Assembly (NCBI GenBank): GCA_013399015.1
Contig: VWZX01004907.1
Coordinates: 1-64,000, forward strand
DNA from: Galbula dea
Lineage: Eukaryota > Chordata > Aves > Piciformes > Galbulidae
DNA: 64,000 nucleotides
Direction of reading: 5' to 3'
Part shown: one piece after another, positions 62,073-64,000 of the stretch
Position numbering within the stretch: position 1 is the stretch's first letter
How the letters are laid out: each line of letters opens with the position of its first letter
Notes under the pieces: generated by a model
Told to the model about the DNA's origin: nothing
Databases searched by the model: none
What the model saw: the letters and a program-made list of their open reading frames with translations, nothing else
Position numbers and translations under genes: made by a program

Positions 62073-64000
62073 ATAGGTATTAGTTTTTCCTCTCCTCCCA
62101 AGACCAGTATGGATATTAGAAAACCACAGCTATCAGGGTGCTGCAAATAAATACTCCACGCCACAAACCTGGTTTCTTTTTCAAGAGGGACAAAATGAAC
62201 CTAAGAGGGCAGGCCAGAGAGCAGCAGGGATGCAACACAACAAAGTGCAACTAACACAAGGTGGAAAAGACAAGAAAAAAGAAAAATCAGATTCTGTCCT
62301 TGGTAGGAAATAATATTTTGTTCTGCAAAACCAATCAGCTGACACATGCAGCTTAAAGCACACCATGAACTTTGCTTTCCTGTGGCTATATACAGTGTCT
62401 TTCAGCAGCAGATTGTGCATAGCCTTCAGCTGCCTTTCTGCACACAAATCAGATGTGATGGTTTGTGCCCAGCATGACAGACAGAAAGGCTTTTCCTGAC
62501 AAAAGATCATTTTCTTGCTGAACTAAGTCTAAACTCAACCCAACTGCTCCTTTTCTCACCACAGGGGGAGCGAGACATCGATGTGCACCATGGAACTGGG
62601 GAGATGAAGATCTACCTCCTGCCTTTGGGCTTTCTTCAGCTTAGGCCAGAAGATGCAGCAGATCCAGTTTTCATACAGGGAGAAGGAGAACAGTTACTTT
62701 GACTAAAACTTCTTTTTCCTGGTTTTCATCTCAACCACCTCACCTGGTCGCTGAGAGGGATCAAGACATGGTGCCACATAAATTACACAGCTGGCCACGA
62801 AGGGGCTTTCCATTGGCGACTCTGGCAGGCTGCTCCATCTGAGAGTTCTCCAAGTGGTGTGAGGTGGGCTAGTTATGAAGGTCTCATGCTGAGGATGTGT
62901 TACAGGGCAAAGATGGGTGCTTTCTAAAAGCATCTCATCAGAACCTGGACCACTGCCTGTTTCTGTTGAACATGATAAAGAGAAAAGCTGCTGTAGTCAG
63001 TACAAATGAAACTAAACAGGAGAATGAAACTGGTGGTAACATCAAAAATACTGATTTGGAAGGATGGCTTTTTTCAGACTCTCCTCTTATTGCAGCCCAG
63101 AGGAAATCAGCTGGGTTGCATATTTTTTTCTTAAAGGGTTCAGACCTGCAAGCTGCCAAATGACCCAAAAGCCATGCAGATGAAGGGGAACACAGTCACC
63201 ACAGCTGCCAACCCACAGGTATGAAGGGAATTTTTCCCAGTATTGCATCTGGTAACCCAAATGGGGAAAGAAAAACAAAATTTTTCACAGCAGACAGCTT
63301 GCTCCTGATAAAATCTGCTGAAGATTAACAAGCTTTCTCAAGACAATTGCTGAAGATATAAATGCATTTCCATGCTGCAGTCAAACAGGGTCTTCTTATT
63401 TTCAGTGTTTCTTCCATACCTGACGTGCATCTGAAGATTCGCAGCTGTGCTGAGGGCTCCTGCCTGAACAACCTTCAGGAACTTGCACAGACAAAAGCCT
63501 AGCACCCAGTCCCTGGCAGGGCTGAAGCTTCCTGCACTGGCCCTGAGGGAAACCAGCTGAACCAGTCAATGGGATGTGGGCAACGTGGAGTCCCTGCTCC
63601 TGTGACCACTGACTTTCTAATCCAGTGGGGCATTCTTCTACTTGGAAACGGTTAGGATCTCTGAACTGGTTTGAATCTGCATTTTCCACCGAGGTTTTAT
63701 TTCTGCTAGGAACAAAGGGAGCCCCTCAAACAGTTGTCCCAATATCAGCAGCTTGGAGAAGTGGTTTAGCTGATGTAAAAGGCCAAAGGAGAAAAGTGGG
63801 ACTGTCACCCACTGATCCTCATCCAAAACACCAAGAATCTTTCTGGTCCAGCACAGGGCAGCACACCATGATTGCACCATCCCCAACACACCGTGGGCTT
63901 GAACAAGTGTGGTCAGTCCAGGACTGGCCTAGGGCAGCAGCATCTGCAAACTCAGCACAGAAGGAACAGGGATTATCATGACAGAAGTTTTCTGTAATCA

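Larger units (their letters stand above)
59851..64000. other. Intergenic stretch at the right edge
   Basis: It contains the MITE-like element and two half copies. The longest frame outside the CpG island is on the minus strand at 61321-61947 (208 codons), with scattered Cys and Pro and no recognised domain. I see no exon of a neighbouring gene. Confidence 0.65.

Noticed and set aside
31601..64000. Exons of a neighbouring gene such as RASA3 upstream of GAS6
   Set aside because: Synteny in other vertebrates made this plausible, but no frame in the region gave a recognisable matching peptide.

Overview
This window reads as vertebrate nuclear DNA, most likely from a bird. It has a multi-exon gene with GT-AG introns and a CpG island over the first exon. 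It also carries twelve fragments of CR1-type LINE, several ending in the ATTCTATG/ATTCTGTG-type 3' tail typical of avian CR1. I see no bacterial, viral or organellar features. The species cannot be named from the sequence alone.

The only protein-coding gene I can support is the 5' part of GAS6 (growth arrest-specific 6), on the minus strand from the start codon at 31216 to the left edge. Ten coding exons can be placed to the base. They join in one consistent reading frame of 1,125 nt (375 codons): signal peptide, gamma-carboxylase propeptide ending in RQRQRR, Gla domain (exons 2-3, exon 3 only 25 bp), a short disulfide loop (exon 4), four EGF modules (exons 5-8) and the first part of the first laminin-G domain (exons 9-10). 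The loop sequence, the exon 9 sequence and the short linker identify GAS6 rather than its paralogue PROS1. The rest of LG1 and all of LG2 must lie left of position 1. GAS6 is a secreted vitamin-K-dependent protein that bridges phosphatidylserine membranes, through its Gla domain, to the TAM receptor kinases TYRO3, AXL and MERTK, through its LG domains.

Layout: 1-3648 is the visible part of intron 10. Exons 10 to 4 are spread over 3649-15940. Exon 3 lies at 16724-16748. Intron 2 (13.9 kb) fills 16749-30599. Exon 2, the 380-bp intron 1 and exon 1 lie at 30600-31216 inside or next to a CpG island (about 30830-31600). From about 31600 to 64000 the DNA lies upstream of GAS6. It holds CR1 copies, simple repeats and a MITE-like palindrome, but no coding exon I can recognise.

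I did not find a new biological system. The points most worth a second look are a possible frame-shifting cryptic exon just after exon 10, an extra glutamate at the end of the Gla domain created by the 25-bp exon, a palindromic MITE-like element at 61999-62072, a 27-bp coding-periodic tandem repeat in intron 7, and two compact inverted repeats.
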